Positions 1 through 7,029 are shown, counted from the stretch's first letter. The stretch: 64,000 bases of DNA from Chthoniobacter sp. (GCA_021414005.1 JAIOPH010000027.1:372001-436000); one strand, 5' to 3'. The notes: generated from the sequence alone by a model not told the origin. Made by a program: numbers and translations.

Positions 1-70
1 GAAAAAACCGGGGATTGGGGGTTCGGCCTTTCCGTCGCGTGGATTTCTGGAATCCTTACCCGGAAATTTC

Positions 71-898
71 ATGTCCGGCAGCCAAATTTTCATCCGCTCC
101 ATCGGCACCTCCTGCGAAGGACTCGGCATCCCCGCTTACGCCAACTTTGACCTCGCCGCGGCGGCTCCGCCGGAAAATCTCACGCTGCTCATCGGCGGCA
201 CGCACGGCAACGAACCCGCCACCGTGGTCCTGCTGGAGAGTTTTTTCCAAAGCTCCGCCTGGACCGCGCTGGACGGCTGTCCGACGATCGTGCTCCCGCT
301 CGCCAACCCCGATGGTTACAAGCGCGGCAGCCGCTACAACGCGCGCGGCGTGGACCTGAATCGCAACTGCGGCTTCAATTGGCACGCGGAAAGCGCCGAG
401 CCGCCCGGCCCCACTCCATGGTCCGAGCCGGAGTCGCAAGCGCTGCGCGATTTCATCCTCGCGTGGCGGCCCGCGAAAATCGTGAGCCTCCACTGGGCGC
501 TCGCCGAACTCGACGCCGACGGTCCGCAATCCACCGCGCTCGCGCAGGCCATGTGGGCCGCACTCGACGACGCCGCGCGCCGGCCGTACCGACTGCGCGT
601 GACGGAGTTGGGCCGCGGTCAGCGTCGCCTCCAGGAAACCTATGCCATTTGCCCCGGCTCGCTCGGCCAGTGGTGCGGCTACGGCCTGACGTATCCCGAC
701 GCCACCGCGCCCGCCATGATCACGCTCGAACTCCCCTACGACCCGCACGCCGCCAGCCGCCCCGACGCACTGCCCGACGCGCATCTCGACGAGGTGCGCG
801 CCCTTTGGCAGCGCGACTCCGCCGGCTACCTCCGCGCCGTCGAACCCGGCATCCACGCCATGCTCACCGCCGCCTGCCGCTTTCTCCAAAACCACTGA
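71..898 (+). CDS. M14-family zinc carboxypeptidase, MpaA-like
   Basis: This 275-residue protein looks like a zinc metallo-carboxypeptidase of the M14 family, closest in style to murein peptide amidase A and the succinylglutamate desuccinylase/aspartoacylase group. Visible landmarks are the zinc motif HGNE (His45, Glu48), the NPDG turn at 79-82, the substrate-binding DLNRN at 95-99, a third zinc ligand His141 in SLHWA, and a candidate catalytic Glu220 in TLELP. There is no signal peptide, so it should act in the cytoplasm, possibly on recycled cell-wall peptides. The ATG was chosen because it begins right at the first conserved strand; no good ribosome site precedes it. It lies 7 bases before the OsmC gene. 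The exact substrate is inferred, not shown. Confidence 0.8.
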   Translation: MSGSQIFIRSIGTSCEGLGIPAYANFDLAAAAPPENLTLLIGGTHGNEPATVVLLESFFQSSAWTALDGCPTIVLPLANPDGYKRGSRYNARGVDLNRNCGFNWHAESAEPPGPTPWSEPESQALRDFILAWRPAKIVSLHWALAELDADGPQSTALAQAMWAALDDAARRPYRLRVTELGRGQRRLQETYAICPGSLGQWCGYGLTYPDATAPAMITLELPYDPHAASRPDALPDAHLDEVRALWQRDSAGYLRAVEPGIHAMLTAACRFLQNH

Positions 899-905
899 AA
901 CTCCC

Positions 906-1316
906 ATGGTCGAAGTCCACATCCAATACCTCGGCGACCTCCGCTGCGAAGCCACGCACGGCCCGTCCCAAACCACGCTCCTCACCGACGCCCCCGTGGA
1001 CAACCACGGTCGCGGCGAAGCCTTCTCGCCCACCGACCTCGTGGCCACCGCGCTCGGCACCTGCATCGTCACCACCATGGGCATCTTTGCCCAGCGCCAC
1101 GCTATCGAGCTGCGCGGGACCAAAATCACCGTGCAGAAAGAAATGACCTCCGTGCCCACGCGCCGCATCGCCCGGCTGGCCTGCGAACTTTCCCTCCCGC
1201 TCCCATCGACGCACCCGCACCGCGAAGCCCTCGAACGCGCCGCCCACACGTGCCCCGTCCACCAAAGCCTCCACCCCGACGTGGACAAGCCCATCCGCTT
1301 CATCTGGGCCGACTAG
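906..1316 (+). CDS. OsmC/YhfA-family peroxidase-like protein
   Basis: A 136-residue OsmC-fold protein. Family members are cytoplasmic, dimeric thiol peroxidases that reduce organic hydroperoxides with two cysteines. Both expected cysteines are present: Cys53 in the ALGTC helix start and Cys116 in the CPVHQSL motif. The SPTDLVATAL stretch before Cys53 is typical of the central helix. Length matches the YhfA subgroup. It follows the M14 peptidase by 7 bases and is probably co-transcribed with it. The peroxidase role is known for the family; nothing here identifies the natural substrate. Confidence 0.88.
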   Translation: MVEVHIQYLGDLRCEATHGPSQTTLLTDAPVDNHGRGEAFSPTDLVATALGTCIVTTMGIFAQRHAIELRGTKITVQKEMTSVPTRRIARLACELSLPLPSTHPHREALERAAHTCPVHQSLHPDVDKPIRFIWAD

Positions 1317-1334
1317 GAATGGGACCGCGTACAG

Positions 1335-1358
1335 TTAGCGCAGGACGACTGGCGCTAA
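1335..1358. repeat. Short inverted repeat between OsmC and lipoprotein genes
   Basis: The arms TTAGCGC (1335-1341) and GCGCTAA (1352-1358) are perfect complements separated by ten bases, and the pairing can continue inward by two base pairs past a one-base bulge. It sits 18 bases after the OsmC stop. It could act as a transcription terminator or an mRNA 3' end, but no T run follows, so a terminator call is not secure. It marks the left edge of the lower-GC stretch. Confidence 0.4.
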
Positions 1359-1387
1359 AACACCTATCCCTTTATCTTTCCGACTAA

Positions 1388-1840
1388 ATGAATAGCGTAT
1401 TTATTACTTCTATCTCGGTTGCTATTTGCCTTGTGTTAAGTTCTTGTTCAGCGCCTGTTAAGAGGCAAGTCCATTTCATGCCCGTTTACAACGAGAGAGT
1501 GCTGCTCACTGGGGGAGTTAGGTTTATTGAAAGCTCTAAAGATGTCAGCTATTATGCTCCTGAAATGAAACATCCTCCTCAAAGCGTCCAGTCCGTGCGC
1601 ATGGATGACGGCTCCTTGAAGTTCACGTGGATTAGTTTCCGGGGGCAACCGGAAAAGCTGATGTATCTCGCCACAGGGATGCACCCTGTTGAGATTCCTT
1701 CAAACATTGTGAGGGAAAGCAAGAATCTTGATTGCGAGATACAAATCGGCAATCCATTTGTTCTGCAAGGGTTTGGCCAATCGACTGCTTACGTTCCAGA
1801 CCTAATTAAGTTAGGTGATCACATTAGTAAGCGACGTTAA
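1388..1840 (+). CDS. Hypothetical lipoprotein
   Basis: A 150-residue protein of unknown function. The first 20 residues form a lipoprotein signal peptide ending in a lipobox LSSC with Cys20, so the product should be lipid-anchored and outside the cytoplasm. The mature part is mixed alpha/beta in composition, with no motif I recognise. Codon use is clearly more AT-rich than the flanking genes (many AAT, ATT, GTT and TTA-type codons), which suggests recent acquisition or weak codon selection. It is followed 63 bases later by another gene of similar composition. No Shine-Dalgarno site is visible. Confidence 0.65.
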   Translation: MNSVFITSISVAICLVLSSCSAPVKRQVHFMPVYNERVLLTGGVRFIESSKDVSYYAPEMKHPPQSVQSVRMDDGSLKFTWISFRGQPEKLMYLATGMHPVEIPSNIVRESKNLDCEIQIGNPFVLQGFGQSTAYVPDLIKLGDHISKRR

Positions 1841-1903
1841 AAGACTTGTCCCTTTGTCGTTGCACACTTTATCTTACAAGTGCGGTTACATTAGGTAAAA
1901 TAA

Positions 1904-2167
1904 ATGGAATACCTAATTATGATGTCGGTCACATACCTTTTGGCCTTCCTACCACTGGGGTTTGCCTTCGCTGGAAAGAATACGAAGTGGGCTGCCGTTA
2001 CCGCGACAGTTCTAAGTTTGGCCACGCTCGCCGGCCAGACCTTCATCTATCGCGGCCTCTTTGCGATGGGCGGGGGAAACCCTGGGTTTCCGGTCGTTGT
2101 GGCCATCTATCTCGGACTGGTCTCCTTAGTCGGTGGAGGAATTCTGTTCTTTAAATCTTGTGAATAG
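1904..2167 (+). CDS. Small integral membrane protein, hypothetical
   Basis: An 87-residue, very hydrophobic protein with about three membrane segments (roughly residues 3-20, 27-45 and 60-82), so it is an inner-membrane protein. No family was recognised. An AGG at 1893-1895 lies at a plausible Shine-Dalgarno distance from the ATG, which supports this start. The 5' part shares the lower-GC character of the preceding lipoprotein gene, and the two probably came together. Between its stop and the polyphosphate kinase promoter (2168-2347) I see no further gene. Confidence 0.6.
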   Translation: MEYLIMMSVTYLLAFLPLGFAFAGKNTKWAAVTATVLSLATLAGQTFIYRGLFAMGGGNPGFPVVVAIYLGLVSLVGGGILFFKSCE

Positions 2168-2347
2168 AAGGACGCCAAATCTGACCAACGAAACATCCCG
2201 GGCTGCCCACAGAACCGCACGGTTCGTTTTCCGCCAGCAGGGCGTGCCGGAGCCATCATCACTGGCGCAGTGGATGTTTTTCGCCGTGCAGGAGCAGCGG
2301 CGACCCGCTCACGCTGCGACCGCAGCCGGTTGATCTGCCCGCGCCGC

Positions 2348-2375
2348 TTGCGAAAAAAAATGTGTGCGCTATAAC
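2348..2375 (+). promoter_or_regulatory. Candidate sigma-70 promoter for PPK2 (leaderless)
   Basis: A -35-like TTGCGA (2348-2353) and a -10-like TATAAC (2370-2375) are separated by 16 bases. Transcription would begin at about 2382, at or next to the ATG at 2383, giving a leaderless message. The nine bases CGCTTGCGA around the -35 recur exactly in the tRNA-Tyr promoter at 61211-61219. This is pattern matching only. Confidence 0.45.
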
Positions 2376-2382
2376 CGCGCTC

Positions 2383-3144
2383 ATGCCGAATCTGCGCGAA
2401 CCAAACGGGCTCAAAAAGGGCCGCGGTCTTGATGACTTGGAGCACAAGTCACTCGATGAGGCAGACTACAAGCCACGGCTCAAGGAGCAGCAGCTAAAGC
2501 TGCTCGAATTGACCCGCACGCTGAGCGAGACCAAGCGCACGCTGGTGGTCATTTTTGAAGGTCCGGACGCGGCGGGCAAGGGTGGCGCGATCAAGCGCAT
2601 CGTCGAGCGGCTCGATCCGCGGCTGCTGCGCGTGAATTCGGTGGTGAAGCCGACCGCGGAGGAGCATCAGCGGCACTATCTTTGGCGGTTTTGGAACAAA
2701 CTCCCGCCCTACGGCCAGGCGGTCATTCTCGACCGTTCGTGGTATGGTCGCGTGCTGGTTGAGCGCGTGGAGGGTTTCGCCAGCGACAAGGAGTGGAAGC
2801 GGGCCTACGAGGAGATCAACGACTTCGAGCGGCTGCTGACCGACGACGGCGCGATCTTTGTGAAGTTCTATCTCCACATTTCGAAGGATGAGCAGCTCCT
2901 GCGTTTCAAGCGCCGCGAAGCTGATCCATACAAGCACTGGAAGATCAACGACGAGGACTGGCGCAATCGCCGCAAGTGGGATGAGCACAATCGCGCAGCA
3001 GAGGAAATGTTCGAGCGGACCAGCACGGACACCGCGCCGTGGACGGTGGTGGCAGCCAATTATAAATGGTATGCCCGCGTGAAGGTGGTGAAGACCGTGG
3101 TCGAGACGCTGGAGCGCGCCGGAGTGAAACGCGCGGACGGATGA
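2383..3144 (+). CDS. ppk2: Polyphosphate kinase 2 family protein (PPK2)
   Basis: A 253-residue cytoplasmic PPK2-family phosphotransferase. The family moves phosphate between inorganic polyphosphate and nucleoside mono- or diphosphates. The Walker A motif EGPDAAGKGG is at 59-68, the Walker B-like DRSWYGRVLVERV starts at 117, and the basic lid region KRREADPYKHWK is present. I prefer the ATG at 2383 to the one at 2362 because a promoter-like element overlaps the interval and its predicted start falls at 2383. The stop overlaps the start of the LysM lipoprotein gene by 4 bases, so the two are translationally coupled. Which PPK2 class (ADP-, AMP- or dual-specific) it belongs to cannot be decided by eye. 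Confidence 0.92.
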   Translation: MPNLREPNGLKKGRGLDDLEHKSLDEADYKPRLKEQQLKLLELTRTLSETKRTLVVIFEGPDAAGKGGAIKRIVERLDPRLLRVNSVVKPTAEEHQRHYLWRFWNKLPPYGQAVILDRSWYGRVLVERVEGFASDKEWKRAYEEINDFERLLTDDGAIFVKFYLHISKDEQLLRFKRREADPYKHWKINDEDWRNRRKWDEHNRAAEEMFERTSTDTAPWTVVAANYKWYARVKVVKTVVETLERAGVKRADG

Positions 3145-3830
3145 CCACGTTTCCCCGCCACGCTGCATCCCTGCTGCTCCTGCTCGCGATGGGCTTGGGC
3201 TCCGGCTGCACGCGGCTTTTCGACAACGGGACGAAGGACAATCTCGCGACGGCGGAGAAGAAAGCCGCCGCGGGCGATTTCCGCGGAGCTGTGCAGTTCT
3301 ACGAAGCCTCGCTCGATGGCACGGCGAAGTCCGCCGAGACGCACTATAATCTCGCGGTGCTCTACACAGAAAAACTCAAGAGCCCGCTCGACGCGCTCCA
3401 TCACCTCGAACGCTATCTCGCGCTGGCCCCCACGGGTCCGCATGCCAAGGACGCGCGCAATCTGAAGAAGGAGGATCAGGTGAACCTTCGCACCGAGTTG
3501 AGCAATGGCGCGCCCACCAACCCGGCGGACGCCAACCGTCTGCGCGATGAAAACAAAAAACTGCGCGAGGAGAATGCGGAGCTGATGAAACAGATCGCCG
3601 CCTTGCGCACGCTGAAGTCCCAGGGGCCAATCGCGACGGGGCAGCCGGAGAAAAAGCCGATCCCCAAAGGCGCGCGGACCTACACGGTCAAATCCGGCGA
3701 CACCTTTGCCAAAATCTCGCGCGACTTTTACAAAACGTCCGCGCGTGCGAAAACGATTCAGGACGCCAATTTCGAGCGCGCCACGGGCACGGTGAAGATC
3801 AAGCCCGGGATGGTCCTGATCATTCCGTAG
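3141..3830 (+). CDS. LysM-domain lipoprotein with coiled coil
   Basis: A 229-residue lipoprotein with a signal peptide ending in GSGC (Cys23). Residues about 30-105 resemble tetratricopeptide-like helices. A charged coiled-coil segment rich in EN/KL repeats occupies roughly 133-160, and a C-terminal LysM domain (YTVKSGDTFAKISRDFY, about 183-229) should bind peptidoglycan. The predicted place of action is the periplasm, tethered to a membrane and touching the cell wall. The ATG at 3141 overlaps the PPK2 stop as ATGA; a longer reading frame upstream lies inside PPK2 and was not used. Its 3' end overlaps the convergent glycosyltransferase gene by 11 bases. Confidence 0.85.
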   Translation: MTTFPRHAASLLLLLAMGLGSGCTRLFDNGTKDNLATAEKKAAAGDFRGAVQFYEASLDGTAKSAETHYNLAVLYTEKLKSPLDALHHLERYLALAPTGPHAKDARNLKKEDQVNLRTELSNGAPTNPADANRLRDENKKLREENAELMKQIAALRTLKSQGPIATGQPEKKPIPKGARTYTVKSGDTFAKISRDFYKTSARAKTIQDANFERATGTVKIKPGMVLIIP

Positions 3831-4803
3831 CACCAGCGGACGGATCGAAATTGCGCGTCGCGCGCACGAGATAGACACGCTTTCCCTGACTCTCGTAAAA
3901 TGTTCGCATGATCATCTCCGCCAGCAGCCCCATGAGGATGCACATCACACCGGTAATCCCGGTCATGACGAAGAGCAGCGGCAGCGGAGTCTCGATGAAG
4001 GCTTTGTGGCCGAAGAATTTGAAATACAACGCCGAGCCGCCAGCGAGGAAACTGAAGAGCAACGATAGCGCGCCCACGCCGCCGAAAATGTACATAGGCT
4101 TCTCGGCATAGCTATCGAGGAACTTCACGACCACGAGGTCGCACAAGACTTTGAGCACACGCTCGAGGCCGTATTTGGACTGGCCGCTGGCACGGGCGAA
4201 ATGATTCACCGCAACCTCGGTGATCTTCGCGCCGTGCCAGCCCGCGTAAATCGGGAGAAAGCGGTGCATTTCGCCGTAGAGCCGCACGCCTTTGATGACC
4301 TCACGGCGGTAGGCCTTGAGCGAGCAGCCGAAGTCGTGCAGGCGGACGCCGGAGACCGCCGAGATGAGCTTGTTGGCGAGGATGCTCGGCAGGTTGCGCT
4401 GGAGTGCATGGTCCTGCCGGTCCTTGCGCCAGCCGGAGCAGACATCGAAGCCTTCGTCGAGCTTTGCGAGCAGCTTCGGGATGTCGGCGGGATCGTTTTG
4501 CAGATCGCCGTCGAGCGGGATGATGACCTCGCCGCCGGCGAAATCGAAGCCGGCCATCATCGCGGCGGTTTGGCCATAGTTCCGACGAAAGTGGACGACT
4601 TTGACCGCGGGATTTTCGCCGGCCAGCCGGTCCAGCACCGCCGCGCTGCCGTCGTGGCTGCCGTCATTCACGAAGATCAACTCCCAAGGGCGCCCGAGCG
4701 CCACCATGACGTCGCGAATACGCCCGTGGAGTTCCGGGAGGGACTCCGCTTCGTTAAAAACTGGGACGGTGATCGAGATCATCAGGGCGCTGGGCGGGCG
4801 CAT
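3820..4803 (-). CDS. GT2 polyprenyl-phosphate glycosyltransferase (DPM1/GtrB-like)
   Basis: A 327-residue family-2 glycosyltransferase of the dolichyl/undecaprenyl-phosphate type. The GT-A domain shows TVPVFNEAESL near residue 12, VNDGSHDGS near 46, RNYGQTAAMMAGF near 74, and the metal-binding DGDLQNDP at 98-105. Two C-terminal membrane helices lie at about 243-263 and 278-300. Relatives move one sugar from a nucleotide donor to undecaprenyl phosphate at the cytoplasmic face, and a GT-C enzyme then uses that lipid-linked sugar outside. A second start at 4782 is possible. It diverges from the regulator at 4929, and the shared spacer holds a palindrome. Sugar specificity is unknown. Confidence 0.88.
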   Translation of the reverse strand: MRPPSALMISITVPVFNEAESLPELHGRIRDVMVALGRPWELIFVNDGSHDGSAAVLDRLAGENPAVKVVHFRRNYGQTAAMMAGFDFAGGEVIIPLDGDLQNDPADIPKLLAKLDEGFDVCSGWRKDRQDHALQRNLPSILANKLISAVSGVRLHDFGCSLKAYRREVIKGVRLYGEMHRFLPIYAGWHGAKITEVAVNHFARASGQSKYGLERVLKVLCDLVVVKFLDSYAEKPMYIFGGVGALSLLFSFLAGGSALYFKFFGHKAFIETPLPLLFVMTGITGVMCILMGLLAEMIMRTFYESQGKRVYLVRATRNFDPSAGATE

Positions 4804-4878
4804 TAAAGGGGACGGGGGCTGGCGGCGGCAAGAGGGAACGCGGCGCGGTTTTGGGACCGCAAAATATTTCGTCCATCG

Positions 4879-4898
4879 TGTTCATTTCTATTTGAACA
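4879..4898. promoter_or_regulatory. Candidate operator palindrome TGTTCA-N8-TGAACA
   Basis: A perfect 6-base inverted repeat, TGTTCA (4879-4884) and TGAACA (4893-4898), lies in the divergent spacer between the GT2 gene and the GbsR/MarR-like regulator. Its right arm overlaps the proposed -35 of the regulator. MarR-type dimers bind palindromes of about this size, so autoregulation and possibly control of the divergent gene are reasonable inferences. No second copy was noticed. Confidence 0.45.
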
Positions 4899-4920
4899 AT
4901 TTGCCGCTGGCCGCTAAAAC
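4892..4920 (+). promoter_or_regulatory. Candidate promoter of the GbsR/MarR-like regulator
   Basis: TTGAAC (4892-4897) and TAAAAC (4915-4920) are separated by 17 bases, each matching four of six consensus positions. The predicted start, near 4927, is almost at the ATG (4929), so the message would be leaderless or nearly so. No ribosome-binding site is visible, which agrees with that. Confidence 0.35.
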
Positions 4921-4928
4921 CTTCGCCG

Positions 4929-5459
4929 ATGCCGGCCAAAACCTCCACCCTCGCCACGCGCAAAGCCGCCGCCCGGCGCCCTTCCGGCGGACTGTCGCCG
5001 CTGGAAGTGGAGGCCATCGATCTGTTCATCAGCTTTGTGCGCCTGCTCGGCATGCCGAAGTCCGTCGGCGAAATCTACGGACTTCTGTTTGCCTCCTCCG
5101 AACCGCTGGCGCTGGACGCCCTGATGGAGCGCCTGCACATGAGCAAGGGGGCCGCCAGCCAGGGGCTGAAAGTGCTACGCTCGTTTGGTGCGGTGCGGTC
5201 GGTGTACGTCGCCGGCGACCGGCGCGATCACTACGTCGCGGATTTCGAGCTGAGCACGTTTGCCAGCGCTTTCATCAAGGAGGAGCTCCAGCCGCACCTC
5301 GACAGCGGCGCGGCGCGTATTGGCCGCATGGAGCAGCATCTCGCGAAGCTCCCCAAGGGCGAGCGCGAAGCCGCCAACGCGCGCCTCGCCAAACTCCGGC
5401 ACTGGAAGGAAAAGGGCGAGGCAATGTTGCCGTGGCTTTTGAAGTTCCTCGTCGCCTAG
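4929..5459 (+). CDS. GbsR/MarR-family transcriptional regulator
   Basis: A 176-residue winged-helix protein resembling the GbsR branch of MarR regulators. After a basic, Ala-rich N-terminus (1-25), the helix-turn-helix region reads LALDALMERLHMSKGAASQGLKVL (about 58-81, written here only to locate it), followed by a wing with GDRRDHYVA. The C-terminal helices probably form the dimer interface. It acts in the cytoplasm as a DNA-binding dimer. It lies one base upstream of the RfaH-like gene, so both should be on one message leading into the polysaccharide operon. A palindrome overlaps its putative promoter. The effector is unknown. Confidence 0.78.
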   Translation: MPAKTSTLATRKAAARRPSGGLSPLEVEAIDLFISFVRLLGMPKSVGEIYGLLFASSEPLALDALMERLHMSKGAASQGLKVLRSFGAVRSVYVAGDRRDHYVADFELSTFASAFIKEELQPHLDSGAARIGRMEQHLAKLPKGEREAANARLAKLRHWKEKGEAMLPWLLKFLVA

Positions 5460-5460
5460 G

Positions 5461-6024
5461 ATGATCGCCATGCTTTCGCCCACCGAAGAAATGACCCCGG
5501 CCCCCGAAGTGCCCCGCTGGTACTGCCTGCGCACGCAGCCCAAGCGCGAACACATCGCCTCCGCCCAGTTGCGCCAGGCGCTCGGTTGCGAAGTTTTCTG
5601 CCCGCGGCTGCGGATTCAGAAGAGCACGCGCACCGGGCTGAAATGGTTCGTGGAGGCGCTCTTTCCCAACTACGTTTTCGCCCGCTTCCGTCTCCGCGAG
5701 CAACACGCCCGCGTGCGCTACAGCCGCGGCATCACCGGCATCGTGCAGTTTGGCGACCGCTTCGCCGCCGTCCCGGACGAAGCCATCGCCGATCTCTCCG
5801 GCTACATCGGTGCCGAGGAAGTGCGAACGGTCGCCCTGCAGTTCGCCGAGGGTGACGCCGTCGAAATCGTGGAAGGCCCGCTGCGCGGCCAGCATGGGGT
5901 GATTACCCACCTGCGCTCCGCACAGGAACGCGTCCGCGTCCTCCTCGAATTCCTCGGCCAGACCCGCGAAATCGAGGTCAGCCTCATGTCCGTCTTCCGG
6001 CAGGCCCGCCTTCCGGAAATGTGA
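5461..6024 (+). CDS. RfaH/NusG-like transcription antiterminator
   Basis: A 187-residue NusG-superfamily protein of the specialised (RfaH/LoaP/UpxY) type. The NGN domain covers about residues 16-115, with WYCLRTQPKREHIASAQL near its start and LFPNYVFARF in the middle. A KOW domain begins near 127 (FAEGDAVEIVEGPLRGQHG). Such paralogues bind RNA polymerase at a leader signal and suppress termination through long operons for surface polysaccharide. It is immediately upstream of a 34-gene Wzm/Wzt operon, exactly the expected setting. The ATG follows the previous stop by one base; a start nine bases later is also possible. Confidence 0.88.
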   Translation: MIAMLSPTEEMTPAPEVPRWYCLRTQPKREHIASAQLRQALGCEVFCPRLRIQKSTRTGLKWFVEALFPNYVFARFRLREQHARVRYSRGITGIVQFGDRFAAVPDEAIADLSGYIGAEEVRTVALQFAEGDAVEIVEGPLRGQHGVITHLRSAQERVRVLLEFLGQTREIEVSLMSVFRQARLPEM

Positions 6025-6031
6025 CGGCCCC

Positions 6032-6148
6032 GGCCGGCCGCTGCCGGGAAAAAAGCGGCCATGCAAGTCCATGATCCACCTGCCTCCAAGGCACCGCGCA
6101 GGTCTGGCCGGCCAAATCGCCGCGCCCACGACCAAGGGCGGCAGCTTG
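6032..6148 (+). promoter_or_regulatory. Operon leader with ops-like element and GGCCGGCC palindromes
   Basis: The spacer between the RfaH-like gene and wzm holds three features. A hairpin pairs GGCCGC (6036-6041) with GCGGCC (6055-6060). Two copies of the palindrome GGCCGGCC lie at 6032-6039 and 6106-6113. The 12-mer GGCGGCAGCTTG lies at 6137-6148, 17 bases before the wzm start, and matches 10 of 12 positions of the E. coli ops element GGCGGTAGCGTG recognised by RfaH. The mismatch at position 6 is where E. coli RfaH contacts a flipped T, so recognition would have to differ. This is a candidate antiterminator loading site, not an established one. Confidence 0.35.
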
Positions 6149-6165
6149 CCCGCATCCGCCGCGCG

Positions 6166-7029
6166 ATGAACGACTCCGCCAGCACCGTTCCGCCTGTCTG
6201 GAGCCGCGTCCTCGAACCGCGCAAAGGCTGGCTCGACTTGCGCCTCCGCGACCTCTGGCGCTACCGCGATCTCGTCGCGCTTTTCGTCCATCGCGATTTT
6301 GTCGCGCAGTACAAACAAACCGTCCTTGGTCCGCTCTGGCTCGTCTTGCAGCCGCTCTTCACCACGGTTGTCTTCGTCGTCATTTTTCAAAAGGTCGCGA
6401 AGATTCCGACGGATGGCATTCCCTCGATCCTCTTCTACATGTGCGGCATCACCGCGTGGAATTACTTCTCCGACTGCCTGACGAAGACCGCGAACACCTT
6501 CAGCGCGAACAACCAAATTTTTGAAAAGGTCTATTTTCCGCGGCTCACGGTTCCGCTCTCCATCGTCATTACGAACCTCGCGACCTTCGCCATTCAGTTC
6601 ACGCTCTTCCTTACCTTCTGCTCGTTCTTTTTTCTGAAAGGTGCTCCCGTGCAACCGAGCTGGCGCGTCATCGTACTGCCGCTGCTGCTCGTGCAAATGG
6701 CTGCGCTCGGACTCGGCGCGGGCTGCCTCGTCAGCGCGCTGACCACCCGCTATCGCGATCTCACGATGCTCGTCAGCTTTGGCGTGCAGCTCTGGATGTA
6801 TGGAAGCTGCGTCGCCTACCCGCTTTCTGCTGTGCATGCCGAAGCCCGCTGGCTGCTCGCTTTGAACCCGATGGTGCCGATCATCGAGTCGTTCCGTTTC
6901 GCGTTTCTCGGGGCGGGCATCATCGAGCGCTGGCAGCTCGCGCTCGGCGTTGTCGAGAGCGCGATCATCCTTTTCGCCGGGCTCGTGATGTTTTGCCGCG
7001 TGGAGAAAAAATTCACCGACACGATCTGA
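6166..7029 (+). CDS. wzm: Polysaccharide ABC transporter, permease (Wzm)
   Basis: A 287-residue ABC-2 type permease. After a cytoplasmic N-terminus with LRDLWRYRDLVALFVHRDF, about six membrane helices follow. The motif YKQTVLGPLWLVLQPL before the first helix and the SANNQIFEKVYFPRL loop are hallmarks of Wzm/KpsM-type exporters. It forms the inner-membrane channel that moves a lipid-linked finished polysaccharide out, paired with the ATPase encoded next. The ATG at 6166 was chosen over one at 6061: the extra 35 residues would be Arg/Pro-rich, unlike this family, and would overlap the leader. The stop and the next start share one base (TGATG). Confidence 0.92.
   Translation: MNDSASTVPPVWSRVLEPRKGWLDLRLRDLWRYRDLVALFVHRDFVAQYKQTVLGPLWLVLQPLFTTVVFVVIFQKVAKIPTDGIPSILFYMCGITAWNYFSDCLTKTANTFSANNQIFEKVYFPRLTVPLSIVITNLATFAIQFTLFLTFCSFFFLKGAPVQPSWRVIVLPLLLVQMAALGLGAGCLVSALTTRYRDLTMLVSFGVQLWMYGSCVAYPLSAVHAEARWLLALNPMVPIIESFRFAFLGAGIIERWQLALGVVESAIILFAGLVMFCRVEKKFTDTI

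Noticed and set aside
2168..2347. Possible small gene or degraded element between the membrane protein gene and PPK2
   Set aside because: Short frames exist on both strands, but none has a start signal, domain or codon pattern like its neighbours. I see nothing supportable here.
4306..4317. A second ops-like GGCGGTAG sequence inside the GT2 gene
   Set aside because: It lies within coding sequence far from any leader and only the first eight bases match; expected by chance.
6061..6165. Upstream ATG at 6061 as the start of wzm
   Set aside because: It would add 35 Arg/Pro-rich residues not seen in Wzm proteins and would place the ops-like element inside the coding region.
5275..6837. A 520-codon open frame on the minus strand across the RfaH-like and wzm genes
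   Set aside because: It is antisense to two genes with clear family motifs, has low-complexity Arg/Ala/Glu content and no domain. High GC makes such frames common.
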